From the NCBI GenBank assembly GCA_016841045.1, contig JAENZX010000030.1:7055-43791 (forward strand): 36,737 nt of DNA. Direction: 5' to 3'. Each line of letters starts with the position of its first letter. The stretch's first letter is position 1. Shown here piece by piece: positions 23,364 to 31,544 of the stretch. The notes beneath the pieces were generated by a model that saw nothing but the letters and a program-made list of their open reading frames with translations, made no database searches and had not been told where the DNA came from. Both the position numbers and the translations under genes were made by a program. Source of the stretch: Thermincola carboxydiphila. GTDB lineage: Bacteria; Bacillota; Thermincolia; Thermincolales; UBA2595.

Positions 23364-23936
23364 ATGAAAAACAATCAGAAGGAAAATGAGCAGGCCCTGC
23401 AAATCCCCATAGATATTCAGCAGCGTTGCGGCTTTGCCGATGCGGAAACCCTTGCGGTGACAGCCGTCGAAGGCGTATGCGTCATTCACAAGGGTGAAAT
23501 GACGGCGCTGGAGCTTATTCGAGTTATTGCCACACTCAGCGAGTTGGCGAGCGATATGACGGTTCTCCTTGCCGGAGCCTGCGGTCTTTGCAACAACTGC
23601 GAGGATGAAAATCCGGAAACAAACAAGAAAGGCGGCTGCAATCACAACCCCGCTGAATGGGTAGCAGACTGCTCCCTTTGCCGTGATCTGCTGGACGAAA
23701 ACCAGGACATCCGCATCCCCGACTATCTGCTGGAGGAAGCGGGTATCCCCAAGGGTACCAGATTAAAAGCCTATACCGATGATGACAGCGGCGAAATTAC
23801 AGTCGTAAAGGCAGACATCCAACAAGATATTCGCGATGTACCGGCCTGCATTCTTTCGCTGCTGGCGCAAAACGGTATCTGCCTTGCAGCATTGGATGAA
23901 TTGATCATGCAGGAAAGCATCATCTATGGCAAATAA
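23364..23936 (+). CDS. Cysteine-rich protein of unknown function
   Basis: A 190-residue acidic protein. Residues about 10-40 look like a swapped-hairpin AbrB-like strand region (IPIDIQQRCGFADAETLAVT). Residues about 70-112 carry CGLCNNC, GGCNHNP and CSLCRD, which look like metal-binding cysteines. Residues about 120-150 again resemble an AbrB-type hairpin (IPDYLLEEAGIPKGTRLKAY). SD AAAGGAGAGG precedes the ATG. The function is unknown; a DNA-binding or regulatory role is possible. Confidence 0.6.
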   Translation: MKNNQKENEQALQIPIDIQQRCGFADAETLAVTAVEGVCVIHKGEMTALELIRVIATLSELASDMTVLLAGACGLCNNCEDENPETNKKGGCNHNPAEWVADCSLCRDLLDENQDIRIPDYLLEEAGIPKGTRLKAYTDDDSGEITVVKADIQQDIRDVPACILSLLAQNGICLAALDELIMQESIIYGK

Positions 23937-23977
23937 CCTACCCTCATTCTTTAAGACATTATCCGGGAGGTGGGAAG

Positions 23978-24529
23978 ATGTCGGGGATTTCCCTGAAAAA
24001 CGGCCTCATTTCCTACTATGGAAACCCGGCCGGTTATACTGATAAAGAAAAAGCCATTGTGGACAGCATTTTTCAAAATGATGAGCTGACCATCTGGCTC
24101 CAAAGCCGCTCCTTAACGCCGAAGTGGACAGATGGCGTGATGGAGCGGCTTCTTGCTGGCGAACGTGCGGATGGCATGGAAGGCGTACTGCTGAAAAATG
24201 TTCGCATCTGGCAGTTAAAGCCGGACGTGGACGTGCACATGAAATTTATACCCTATGAAGAAATGGTGCGGCGATTTGGAGAGCCATCTCTCGAAAACTA
24301 CAACATCGTCTATGACGGTCAGCTCGACACCAACGACCTCGAAGCCATCTACACAAGGTGCAATGCAAATCACCCGCCCGGCTATAACGGACACTCTCTT
24401 TCCATGTCTGATGTGGTGGAGCTGTATGACGCCCAAGGCAGCGAATATCACTACTGCGACCGTTTTGGATTCCAGAAAATCAGCTTCGGGGGCTCAGAGC
24501 AGACCCAAGCAATGAAAATGAATATGTAG
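23978..24529 (+). CDS. YodL-domain protein
   Basis: A 183-residue protein. The C-terminal part (about 105-172) has the YodL-type pattern: NYNIVYDGQL, LEAIYTRCN, PPGYNGHSLSMSDVVELYD, then YHYCDRFGFQKISF. The N-terminal half is not recognised. Such domains accompany conjugative-element proteins in Clostridia; the function is unknown. SD GGGAGGTGGG lies before the ATG. A terminator overlaps the stop. Confidence 0.7.
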   Translation: MSGISLKNGLISYYGNPAGYTDKEKAIVDSIFQNDELTIWLQSRSLTPKWTDGVMERLLAGERADGMEGVLLKNVRIWQLKPDVDVHMKFIPYEEMVRRFGEPSLENYNIVYDGQLDTNDLEAIYTRCNANHPPGYNGHSLSMSDVVELYDAQGSEYHYCDRFGFQKISFGGSEQTQAMKMNM

Positions 24530-24550
24530 GCAGCCTTGGGCTGCCTTTTC
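24528..24550 (+). terminator. Terminator after the YodL-domain gene
   Basis: AGGCAGCC and GGCTGCCT pair around a 3-nt loop and are followed by TTTCTC. It marks the upstream boundary of the surface/pilus gene cluster. Confidence 0.8.
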
Positions 24551-24584
24551 TCGCCCAAAAAACAATAGAACGGAGGAAAACTAC

Positions 24585-24848
24585 ATGGTTCAGGTTATCA
24601 AAAAAATGAAAAGTACAGCTTCACACAAGATTACAGCGGCAAAGGATGCCGCAGCCAATCTCGCTTTCCGTGGCAGGAACCTTCTCTCAGGTAATGCCGG
24701 AGAAGGTTATATTGACACAGCCATCAAAATCTTGCTGGCGGTTGTCATTGGCGCCCTGCTCCTTGCGGGGCTCTATGCCCTGTTCGGGGAAACGGTACTC
24801 CCGACCCTGACCCAGCGCATTAAGGAAATGTTCAACTACGCCGGTTAG
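24585..24848 (+). CDS. Pilin-like small membrane protein, copy 1 (DUF6133-like)
   Basis: An 87-residue protein with a basic 39-residue leader, then GEGYIDTAIKILLAVVIGAL and a single hydrophobic segment (about 45-66), and a short tail LTQRIKEMFNYAG. If cut after Gly39, Asp44 is at +5, where type IV pilins have Glu. This fits processing by the prepilin peptidase encoded at 29422. The predicted 48-residue mature part is identical at 47 positions to copy 2 (29202-29432), while the leaders are unrelated. SD CGGAGG precedes the ATG. The pilin role is inferred; the family name is from memory. Confidence 0.75.
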   Translation: MVQVIKKMKSTASHKITAAKDAAANLAFRGRNLLSGNAGEGYIDTAIKILLAVVIGALLLAGLYALFGETVLPTLTQRIKEMFNYAG

Positions 24849-24881
24849 AAATACCGGAAATTTTGAGAAGGAGGAATAAAC

Positions 24882-25241
24882 ATGCCTAAGAATACAACAT
24901 CGCCAGTTCCCAAGTACGATGTGAAAATTCATTCCATCCGTCCAGCTGGAAGCTGCAAGGCCACCGCCTCGGTCAATATTTACGGTGTTTTCGCCGTTCG
25001 GGGCATCAAGATTATGGAGGGCTCCAAGGGGCTGTTCATTTCCATGCCCAGCTACAAGGCCGGAAACGGCGAGTACAAGGATATCTGCTTTCCTTGTACC
25101 AAGGAGTCCAAAGCGGAATTTGACAAGGCGGTTATCGGGGCTTACCAGCAGACGCTCACTCAAGGACAGTCCGCCGCACAGAAACAGGAATCTTCCGAAC
25201 TCCAGCAGGAGAAAAGTCAGCCTGTCATGGGCGGGATGTAG
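24882..25241 (+). CDS. SpoVG family protein
   Basis: A 119-residue protein. Residues about 14-90 match SpoVG: KIHSIRPAGSCKATASVNIY, FAVRGIKIMEGSKGLFISMP and GEYKDICFPCTKESK. SpoVG is a DNA/RNA-binding regulator of septation, sporulation and cell-surface genes in Firmicutes. This copy differs from chromosomal versions in its Cys-containing FPCTKE stretch and a Gln/Ser-rich tail. SD AAGGAGGAA lies before the ATG. Placed just ahead of the large surface protein, it may regulate the cluster; that is inference. Confidence 0.88.
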   Translation: MPKNTTSPVPKYDVKIHSIRPAGSCKATASVNIYGVFAVRGIKIMEGSKGLFISMPSYKAGNGEYKDICFPCTKESKAEFDKAVIGAYQQTLTQGQSAAQKQESSELQQEKSQPVMGGM

Positions 25242-25251
25242 GAGGTAGCCA

Positions 25252-28200
25252 ATGAACGAGAAAATGAAAAAGCCTCTCGGCATCCTTCTTGTGGTTTGCT
25301 TGGTGGTTTCCCTGCTTGCGGGCAGCGCCTATGCGGTAAACCGATATTTTGAGGATGCCAAAGGTCATTGGGCGGAGGAAGCTATTCAAATTCTTACAGA
25401 TAAAGGCGTCATCAGCGGTTATCCCGATGGCTTGGTACACCCTGATGCCATCATCACCAGAGGCGAGTTTGCAGCCTTGATCGCAAGAACCATGGAACTG
25501 CCAGAGCCGAATGAAAACCAAATCACCATTCATTTCACCGACATTGCCGGCCACTGGTCAGAGAAGCATGTGGAAGCACTCACTATTGCAGGAATCATCC
25601 AAAAGGATGATTTCGGCACAAAGTTTCTACCAGACGAGCCCATCACCCGCATAGAAATGATCCGTATGCTGGTAAGAGCCATCGGCAAAGGCGACCATGA
25701 CGCATCCTGCTCCTGCGCAACCGGCTTTTCAGATGACAGCGAACTTGGTGACGCAGACAAAGCCTGCATCTGCGCCGGTAAAAAATATGGTATTGTAGAC
25801 GGCTATCCGGACGGAACGGTTAAACCGAACGGCAATGCCACCCGCGGAGAAGCCTTTGAAATGCTGGTGGATGCTGATAAAGCAAAGGAGCAGATCAAGA
25901 AAGAGGAAACAGCGAAGCCGCCAGCAAACACCAAACCGAAGGATAAGCACTCAAACTCCGACAGTAGCGGCGGATCTTCCTATGTTCCTGCTCCGCAGTT
26001 CAGCTTTACGCTGCCCAAAACCGCTTATACTGCCGAGGAAATTGAGATCAAGCCGGAAAGCCGCTATGTAAGCGGCGTGACATGGTCGGCTCTTAAAAAC
26101 GGGCTCCCTGCAGAGCTTTCCGAGCTGGCAGAGGGTACGCTGGACGCAAACGGCGGCAAAGTCAAATTTACGAAAGCAGGCAGCATTACCCTGATTGCCA
26201 CAGCAAAAAACAGCCGGGGCATTACGGTAACCCATGAGCAGACAATCAGCATCTATCCGGTGGTAAAGGCTGCTTTTTCATTGCCTGAAACCGCCCACAC
26301 CGACACGGCCGTGTCGGTGGAACTTGCTACTGAAAACCTCGGCGCTAATTCGGTAGTGTGGTCCCTTCAAAAAGATGGAGCTGCCGCGGATCTGGAAAAA
26401 GCTCTCTCTGGTGAGTTAAACTCTGCTGGCGGTACGGTTTTGTTTAAGGAAAAAGGCAGCTATACGCTGACCGCCTCCATAACAGACGAGCTGGGCAAAA
26501 CCGTTACTGCACAAAGCAACATCACCATCTATCCTGTGGCGGAGGTAAAGCTTACCCTGCCGGCGGTTTCCCATACGGATAAAACCATCACTCTACAGAC
26601 AGAAACAAAAGAAACGGATGGCCTCGCTTTAATCTATACCCTGACCAGAAACGGTGAACCTGCCGACATCGGCACATTTATCGAAGGCAGTCCATCCGAT
26701 GGCAGCATCCGCTTTAAGGAAAAAGGCGTGTATGTGCTGACCGCTTCTGTCACAGACGCTACAGGCAGAGTGTTTGCCGATACAGCGGATATCACCGTCT
26801 ATCCGGTGGGATCAGCGGGATTTTATCTGCCTGAAATCTTCCATACCGATAAAACCGTTACGGTGGAAGCGGTGTTCGGCGAAATCGGAAGTCATACCGC
26901 CACATGGTCGCTGCTGCATGACAGCAAGGAGGTATCCCTCACCGACGCGGCGGAGGGCACGCTGGGCAACAGTGGCGGCAAGCTGAAGTTTCACTCCAAG
27001 GGCAGCTATGTCCTGAAAGCGGAATTCACCGATGATGGCGGCAGAACCTACCGCTATGAACAGAAATTCAAGGTTTATCCTGTGCCGGCCGTAAGCTACA
27101 GTCTGCCAAAGTACGCTCATACCGATACCGATGTTGTAGTCAAAACGGAAACCGACAATCTGGACGACCTTACCATCGAATGGCTGGCGGATAACACATT
27201 TGGCTTTCAAGACTGGCCAACCTATGTAAGCGGCAGGCTCACAAACAACGGCGGCACAATCCGATTTAAAAGAGCCGGTATCTATGAGCTGGTGGCGAGG
27301 GTTACCGATGAAACAGGACGGGTATTTTTGTATGAAAGCAAGGACAGGTGCGAGGTGCTTCCCGTTCTGACCATTGACTTTGAGCTTCCTGCCTTTGCCT
27401 ACACCGATACCGACCTTGACATCAGAACCCACGGCAACAACAATGTTCTGCCGGTAGAGTGGTCCGTCAGCAAGGACGGCAAAAATATTCCGCTCTCAGA
27501 GGCATTCAGCGGAAGTCTCACCCCGCAGGGAGGAAAAATTACTTTCCGAAGCGATGGCGAATATGTTCTAACCGCCATGATGACCGATTATCTGAAACGC
27601 AGTTACTCCCACAGCGAAAGTATACGCATCCTGCCGGTGGTGCAGTACACATTCACCATACCGCAGACCGTTCACTACGGTGCGGAGTTTGATGTTGTCG
27701 CAAAAGATGTTCAGCATATCGGCAGCTATACCGTAGTTTGGACGCTGCAAAAGGACGGCAATGCGGCACAGTATCAGGGAACGCTGGACAATGACGGCGG
27801 CAAGATTGCCATCCGTGACACCGGCGACTTTATCCTGACCGCTTCTGTCATAGACAGCAAAGGGCGTGTAACCACTCATTCGGAGAGCATCGCGGTAACC
27901 AATACTGCGCCGAATGCCCCTGTGGTAACGGCAATTCCCTCTCGTACCGCCAAGGACGGCAAGTTCCTTGTAGACATTACCGCCAGTGCTGACGATCCCG
28001 ATGGCGATTCGGTGACATTGGAGTATGAGGGTACTGCGTCTGACAGCTACTATGCACCGGGTACCCATACCATCCGCATCAGAGCAAAGGATATCGCCGG
28101 GGATTATTCACCGTGGACGGAAAAAACCTTCACCGTGACCAATTCCGCTCCCACTGTTACCCTGACAGTTGAACCAACCCGCACGGTCAAGGACGGCAAA

Positions 28201-29190
28201 TTCCTTGTCAATATCAGCGCTGCAGCCTCTGATGCGGATGGCGACCCAACCACGCTGGAATGGGAAAACAAGGCGGCGGACAATTATTACGCCGCAGGTA
28301 CTCACACCGTGCGTGTCCGTGCAAAAGACATTGCCGGAGCTTATTCCCCCTGGGCAGAAAAGACATTTACCATCACCAGCTCTGCACCTGTTGTCACACT
28401 GACCGCAGCTCCCACCCGAACAGCGAATAACGGCAAGTTCCTTGTCGATATCAGCGCCACAGCGTCCGATGCAGACGGCGATGCAACCACGCTGGAATGG
28501 GAAAATAAGGCGGCTGACAACTACTATGCCGTTGGTACTCACACCATCCGTGTCCGTGCCAAGGATGCAACCGGGCTATATTCGCAATGGGTATCCAAAA
28601 CCTTTACCATCGCAAACTCTGCGCCGACTGCGCCAGTCATTACCAGAACGCCAAGCGGCAATAGCGTACCGCCGGGAACGCCAGTCACCATCAAAGCGAC
28701 CAGCTCCGACCCCGATGGCGATCCTGTCACTCTCGTTTGGGAGGGCCGAAACGCAGAAACACAGACCTACCCGCTGGGAAGGAATGTGGTTCGTGTCAAG
28801 GCGGTGGATTCTGCGGGTGCTGAATCTTCCTGGTCTGCCATCGTGTTCTTTGTGGCGGACTCCAACGGCAGCGGCGGTATGACGCTCACCGGACCCGATT
28901 CGGTTATTCTCGAAAACGGACTTGAAGGCGCAACCATCACGGAGTATACCTTTACCGTACCTCCGGTCAGCGGTCACAGTGGCTCTGACTTTGGCAGAGT
29001 GCGCGGTTACAACAAGCTGACCAGCCAGTGGGATCAGCTTGACTATGGTACCACCTCAAATGGCATTACTTTCAAGAGGACGCTGGGCGCAGGCGTATAC
29101 AGCAAGCTCGAATTTTATTACTACACCAACCATAATTGTATGTATAACAAGTCCAACATCACCTACTCGGTGACCTACCACTTTGAATAG
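25252..29190 (+). CDS. Giant S-layer-homology surface protein with eleven Ig-like repeats
   Basis: A 1312-residue secreted protein. A signal peptide (about 1-29, ending AGSAYA) is followed by three SLH domains at about 32-82, 96-146 and 155-205 (YFEDAKGHWAEEAI, HFTDIAGHWSEKHV, and a degenerate third with GYPDGTVKPNGNATRGE). These bind pyruvylated cell-wall polymers. A Lys/Ser linker follows. Then come seven roughly 90-residue repeats (about 244-885) with AHTDT, GSYTLTASITD and YPV cores, and four roughly 80-residue PKD/cadherin-like repeats (about 886-1205) with SDADGD and GTHTVRVRAKD. The last 100 residues form a separate domain. SD GGAGG fixes the start. It lies between the two pilin-like genes and is probably an adhesin displayed with the pilus. 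Confidence 0.9.
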   Translation: MNEKMKKPLGILLVVCLVVSLLAGSAYAVNRYFEDAKGHWAEEAIQILTDKGVISGYPDGLVHPDAIITRGEFAALIARTMELPEPNENQITIHFTDIAGHWSEKHVEALTIAGIIQKDDFGTKFLPDEPITRIEMIRMLVRAIGKGDHDASCSCATGFSDDSELGDADKACICAGKKYGIVDGYPDGTVKPNGNATRGEAFEMLVDADKAKEQIKKEETAKPPANTKPKDKHSNSDSSGGSSYVPAPQFSFTLPKTAYTAEEIEIKPESRYVSGVTWSALKNGLPAELSELAEGTLDANGGKVKFTKAGSITLIATAKNSRGITVTHEQTISIYPVVKAAFSLPETAHTDTAVSVELATENLGANSVVWSLQKDGAAADLEKALSGELNSAGGTVLFKEKGSYTLTASITDELGKTVTAQSNITIYPVAEVKLTLPAVSHTDKTITLQTETKETDGLALIYTLTRNGEPADIGTFIEGSPSDGSIRFKEKGVYVLTASVTDATGRVFADTADITVYPVGSAGFYLPEIFHTDKTVTVEAVFGEIGSHTATWSLLHDSKEVSLTDAAEGTLGNSGGKLKFHSKGSYVLKAEFTDDGGRTYRYEQKFKVYPVPAVSYSLPKYAHTDTDVVVKTETDNLDDLTIEWLADNTFGFQDWPTYVSGRLTNNGGTIRFKRAGIYELVARVTDETGRVFLYESKDRCEVLPVLTIDFELPAFAYTDTDLDIRTHGNNNVLPVEWSVSKDGKNIPLSEAFSGSLTPQGGKITFRSDGEYVLTAMMTDYLKRSYSHSESIRILPVVQYTFTIPQTVHYGAEFDVVAKDVQHIGSYTVVWTLQKDGNAAQYQGTLDNDGGKIAIRDTGDFILTASVIDSKGRVTTHSESIAVTNTAPNAPVVTAIPSRTAKDGKFLVDITASADDPDGDSVTLEYEGTASDSYYAPGTHTIRIRAKDIAGDYSPWTEKTFTVTNSAPTVTLTVEPTRTVKDGKFLVNISAAASDADGDPTTLEWENKAADNYYAAGTHTVRVRAKDIAGAYSPWAEKTFTITSSAPVVTLTAAPTRTANNGKFLVDISATASDADGDATTLEWENKAADNYYAVGTHTIRVRAKDATGLYSQWVSKTFTIANSAPTAPVITRTPSGNSVPPGTPVTIKATSSDPDGDPVTLVWEGRNAETQTYPLGRNVVRVKAVDSAGAESSWSAIVFFVADSNGSGGMTLTGPDSVILENGLEGATITEYTFTVPPVSGHSGSDFGRVRGYNKLTSQWDQLDYGTTSNGITFKRTLGAGVYSKLEFYYYTNHNCMYNKSNITYSVTYHFE

Positions 29191-29201
29191 GAGGAAAATC
29201 C

Positions 29202-29432
29202 ATGAAATATCTGTTTTGCAAGCTGAAAAGCAAGACTGCCACAGCCATCTCTAAAACTCATGGCATGCTTTCAAGCAATTGCGGGGAGGGCTATATTGAC
29301 ACGGCCATCAAAATTCTGCTGGCGGTTGTCATTGGCGCCCTGCTGCTGGCAGGGCTTTACGCACTGTTCGGAGAAACGGTGCTCCCGACATTGACCCAGC
29401 GCATCAAGGAAATGTTCAACTATGGAGGTTAA
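29202..29432 (+). CDS. Pilin-like small membrane protein, copy 2 (DUF6133-like)
   Basis: A 76-residue protein with a 28-residue leader unlike that of copy 1, then the same GEGYIDTAIKILLAVVIGAL core and tail. The predicted mature part differs from copy 1 only at the penultimate residue (Gly for Ala). DNA differences between the copies are mostly third-position changes, which implies selection on the mature sequence. Its stop overlaps the start of the prepilin peptidase gene by 11 nt, which ties it to that enzyme. SD AGGAGG precedes the ATG. Confidence 0.78.
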   Translation: MKYLFCKLKSKTATAISKTHGMLSSNCGEGYIDTAIKILLAVVIGALLLAGLYALFGETVLPTLTQRIKEMFNYGG

Positions 29433-29874
29433 CAACACCCTTCAAACGGTGCTTTTTTCTTTCCTGCTTATAGCAGCTTCTGTGTGGGATATCCGCAAAC
29501 GGATCATCCCGGACAGTACCTGTATCTTGATTGCATTGACGGGGCTGATTGATTTCAGTCCCGTCAATTTTTTGGGAATCCTTGCGGCGCTTCCGTTTTT
29601 GACCGCTGCTTTATGTAAGCCTGACAGTATTGGAGGCGGGGATATAAAGTTCACTGCCGCCGCTGGCCTTGCCATCGGCTTTTGGGGATGCGTGGTCGGA
29701 CTGATACTCGGTCTGACCGCCTCCCTCATTTTTTACATCTTAAATCAGGCTATCAGAAAGCTCAAAAAACTGGAGCCGCAGAGAGCGTCACAGTTAACCC
29801 TGCCTATGGCACCGTTTTTATCCCTCGGCTTTCTTGCTGCAGCCATTATGAATATTGGAGGAACCATCCTATGA
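29422..29874 (+). CDS. Prepilin peptidase, A24 family (TadV/CpaA type)
   Basis: A 150-residue membrane aspartyl protease without the N-terminal methylase domain, as in TadV/CpaA. The two catalytic Asp motifs are visible: WDIRKRIIPD (about 22-31) and GGGDIKFTAA (about 72-81, the GxGD motif). About five hydrophobic segments are seen. It would remove the leaders of the GEGYID-type proteins of this cluster at the membrane. The start overlaps pilin-like copy 2 and the stop overlaps a mini-ORF, so translation is coupled. Confidence 0.9.
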   Translation: MEVNNTLQTVLFSFLLIAASVWDIRKRIIPDSTCILIALTGLIDFSPVNFLGILAALPFLTAALCKPDSIGGGDIKFTAAAGLAIGFWGCVVGLILGLTASLIFYILNQAIRKLKKLEPQRASQLTLPMAPFLSLGFLAAAIMNIGGTIL

Positions 29875-29918
29875 AAAAAATCCTTACCGATAGGAGGAAA
29901 ATTTATGAGCCTATTTAA
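29871..29918 (+). CDS. Possible 15-residue coupled mini-ORF
   Basis: An ATG that overlaps the prepilin peptidase stop (ATGA) and follows GGAGGAACCATCCT opens a frame encoding MKKILTDRRKIYEPI. It runs across the SD of the next gene and stops 14 nt inside that gene. It may serve only to couple translation. Whether the peptide has a role is unknown. Confidence 0.3.
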   Translation: MKKILTDRRKIYEPI

Positions 29919-30729
29919 AAACCGCACGGTTGTCGGCGTAATCTGCATTCTTTTATCCCTTCTCATCTGTTTCGGAGTGACACCGCTATTCAATAAATCC
30001 ATCAGCCAGAAAACAGAGATTGTCCGTGTAACAAAGGAAATTAAAGCAGGTGATGAAATCACCAAAGACATGATTCAAACCGTGGAAGTGGGCGGCTTCG
30101 GACTTCCCGAAAATGTCATACGCCAGAGCGAAACAGTTATTGGCAAGTACGCTAAAGCCGACCTTTCCGTTGGTGACTATATTCTGAATACCAAATTGTC
30201 CGACACTCCCGCCGCTGAGAACGCCTATCTGTACAATCTGGACGGCACCAAACAAGCCATGTCGGTGACCATCAAGAGCTTTGCAAACGGCCTTTCCGGA
30301 AAGCTTCAGAGCGGCGATATCGTGTCGGTCATAGCACCTGACTATAAAAAGCAGGGTGCCACCGTTATCCCTGCCGAGTTGAAATATGTTGAAGTAATCA
30401 GCGTAACCGCATCCTCCGGCTATGACGCTAATACCGGGGAAGTTCCTGCAGGGGATGATGAACGGGAACTGCCCTCCACGGTGACCCTGCTTGTCTCTCC
30501 CGAACAAAGCAAGATACTGGCAGAGCTGGAGTCTGACGGCAAGCTCCACCTGTCCCTTGTTTACCGGGGCTCCCATGCCAACACCACCAAATTTTTAGAA
30601 GCACAGGACAAAGTGATCGCCGCCCTCTATCCTGCAGAACAGACAAAAGACAGCCCTTCTGACTCTCATGCCGAGGGAACGGAAGAAAACCCCGTATCCG
30701 AAGCGCCTGCAGAAAGCGAGGTGCAGTGA
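29905..30729 (+). CDS. CpaB/RcpC-like Flp pilus assembly protein with SAF domain
   Basis: A 274-residue protein with an N-terminal membrane anchor (about 9-28). A SAF domain follows (about 40-102: VTKEIKAGDEITKDMI, VIGKYAKADLSVGDYIL). Then comes the RcpC-type beta domain with LSGKLQSGDIVSVIAPDY and STVTLLVSPEQSKIL. The C-terminal 35 residues are acidic and disordered. In Tad systems CpaB helps assemble the pilus at the envelope. SD AGGAGG fixes the ATG. The stop overlaps the next start (TGATG). Confidence 0.85.
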   Translation: MSLFKNRTVVGVICILLSLLICFGVTPLFNKSISQKTEIVRVTKEIKAGDEITKDMIQTVEVGGFGLPENVIRQSETVIGKYAKADLSVGDYILNTKLSDTPAAENAYLYNLDGTKQAMSVTIKSFANGLSGKLQSGDIVSVIAPDYKKQGATVIPAELKYVEVISVTASSGYDANTGEVPAGDDERELPSTVTLLVSPEQSKILAELESDGKLHLSLVYRGSHANTTKFLEAQDKVIAALYPAEQTKDSPSDSHAEGTEENPVSEAPAESEVQ

Positions 30730-31544
30730 TGCTGAACTTCAAGAAAAAGAGCATCTTCACACGACAATCTGCCGAGGAAGATATCACGCAGGAGATGGAA
30801 CCTCAGAGCGGCATTCTTGCCGTTTGGGGCTCACCCGGCAGCGGCAAGACGACCGTGGCGGTCAAGCTGGCGAAGTATCTTGCCGACCGGAAGAAAAACG
30901 TGGTGCTTCTGCTGTGTGACATGACCGCACCCATGCTGCCCTGCATCTGTCCGCCCTCGGCGCTGGAATGCGAGCATTCACTGGGCAGCGTCCTTGCAGC
31001 GGCTCATGTGACGGATGCTCTCATCAAGCATAATCTGGTGACGCTAAAAAAGCACAGACATCTCACCATCCTCGGCATGAAAAAGGGTGAGAACGAATAC
31101 ACCTACCCGCCTTATGAGCAGGTACAGGTACTTGAACTGATGGATGGTCTGCGGAAAATTGCGCCATTTGTGGTGGTGGATTGCGGCAGCTATATTGCCA
31201 ACGACATCCTCTCCGCCGTGGCGCTCATGGAAGCCGACAACGTTTTGCGACTTGCCAATGCCGACCTAAAATCGGTGAGCTATCTCTCCAGTCAGCTTCC
31301 TCTGCTTCGGGATTCCAAATGGGATGCGGATAAGCAATATAAGGTTGCAAGCAATGTAAAACCCCAACAGGCCGGCGAGCAGATCGGACAGGCGCTGGGA
31401 TCGGTGGCCTTTACCCTGACCCATTCGCAGGAATTGGAGGAACAGTATCTTGCAGGCAATCTGCTTGCCGATCTGTCCCTGAAGGACAGCCGTCAATTCC
31501 GCAGAGAAATTGAAAAAATTGCAAGGGAGGTGTTCGGATGTTAG
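30729..31544 (+). CDS. CpaE/TadZ-like P-loop ATPase
   Basis: A 271-residue MinD/ParA-like protein. The P-loop is GSPGSGKTTVAVKLAKYLA (about 34-52) and lacks the deviant ParA KGG form. CDMTAPMLPC follows, then FVVVDCGSYIANDIL as the Walker B region. TadZ/CpaE proteins place the Tad machine at the membrane or pole. The ATG overlaps the cpaB stop (TGATG), and its own stop overlaps the next ATG. A GTG one codon earlier is the only alternative start. Confidence 0.78.
   Translation: MLNFKKKSIFTRQSAEEDITQEMEPQSGILAVWGSPGSGKTTVAVKLAKYLADRKKNVVLLLCDMTAPMLPCICPPSALECEHSLGSVLAAAHVTDALIKHNLVTLKKHRHLTILGMKKGENEYTYPPYEQVQVLELMDGLRKIAPFVVVDCGSYIANDILSAVALMEADNVLRLANADLKSVSYLSSQLPLLRDSKWDADKQYKVASNVKPQQAGEQIGQALGSVAFTLTHSQELEEQYLAGNLLADLSLKDSRQFRREIEKIAREVFGC

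Noticed and set aside
26812-28977. Several long minus-strand frames (up to 206 codons)
   Set aside because: They are shadows of the GC-rich repeats of the SLH protein and have no SD or recognisable domain.
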